Positions 36,732 through 36,813 of a stretch of DNA of 36,813 nt are shown piece after piece (the first letter of the stretch is position 1; the number at the start of each line of letters is the position of its first letter). The stretch is from positions 1 through 36,813 of the forward strand of contig JAKDMV010000019.1 of the NCBI GenBank assembly GCA_030452125.1, read 5' to 3'. The DNA is from Micrococcaceae bacterium. Lineage in GTDB: Bacteria; Actinomycetota; Actinomycetes; Actinomycetales; Micrococcaceae. The notes beneath the pieces were generated by a model that was not told the DNA's origin, ran no database searches, and saw only the letters and a list, made by a program, of their open reading frames with translations. Made by a program: the position numbers and the translations under genes.

Positions 36732-36813
36732 GACGGGGGGCCCCCCGGCAGCCCCCGGCGCGGGTTTAGGCCCCCCCCACCCCCCCCGCGGCCGGGGCCG
36801 CGGGCCGGGGCGA
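36732..36813. other. Low-complexity contig end
   Basis: About 80 bases made almost only of runs of G and C, up to eight or nine identical bases in a row, unlike the rest of the window. No gene is visible. This looks like poor sequence at a contig end, though a real terminator region cannot be excluded. Confidence 0.55.

Overview
The window looks like one contig from a high-GC Gram-positive bacterium of the order Micrococcales, most likely the Micrococcaceae (Arthrobacter-like). Grounds: GC-rich coding with strong third-position G/C; RpoB and RpoC sequences of the actinobacterial type, including the long charged insert near the RpoC N-terminus; the acidic N-terminal extension of NusG; a mycothiol synthase (mshD), diagnostic of Actinobacteria; and -10 elements of the TAnnnT type. 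The genus is inferred from remembered protein similarity, not from a search.

Left part (1-17.9 kb, mostly minus strand): read in transcription order this is the classical translation/transcription cluster tRNA-Trp, secE, nusG, rplK, rplA, rplJ, rplL, rpoB, rpoC. It is interrupted twice. Between rplA and rplJ lie a tandem-GNAT acetyltransferase and an amino-acid permease of the serine/threonine (HAAAP) type. Between rplL and rpoB lie an OafA-like membrane acyltransferase and a divergent thiolase. Regulatory RNA structure is visible: an L10-type leader with an intrinsic terminator before rplJ, strong hairpins after rpoC, rplL and rplA, a hairpin between rpoB and rpoC, and hairpins in the nusG-rplK, rplK-rplA and tRNA-secE gaps. 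A perfect CRP/GlxR-type palindrome sits upstream of the acyltransferase.

Middle part (18-25.4 kb): an aspartate aminotransferase, then a divergent envelope-stress-like module. A LuxR-type response regulator and a PspC-domain histidine kinase are on the minus strand. A PspC/LiaF-like membrane protein, a frameshifted small membrane protein and a short PspC protein are on the plus strand. After these come ATP-type phosphofructokinase and a GNAT-like protein.

Right part (25.4-36.7 kb): a minus-strand set of a 39-residue membrane peptide, nitrobindin and YgfZ-like protein; an orphan membrane protein; then plus-strand mshD, ppk1 coupled to a Nudix/histidine-phosphatase protein, a YjdJ-type GNAT, a DUF1648 membrane protein, thyA-folA with a small membrane protein, and an E. 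coli-type asd. Several genes here have a TAnnnT box six bases before the start codon, as expected for leaderless transcripts. The last 80 bases are low-complexity G/C runs and look like a poor contig end.

Most of the window is core genome. I see no CRISPR array, insertion sequence, prophage or toxin/defence system. The less ordinary items are the three-PspC signalling module, the frameshifted member within it, the short membrane peptide, the leaderless-promoter series and the predicted cAMP-receptor-type operator.
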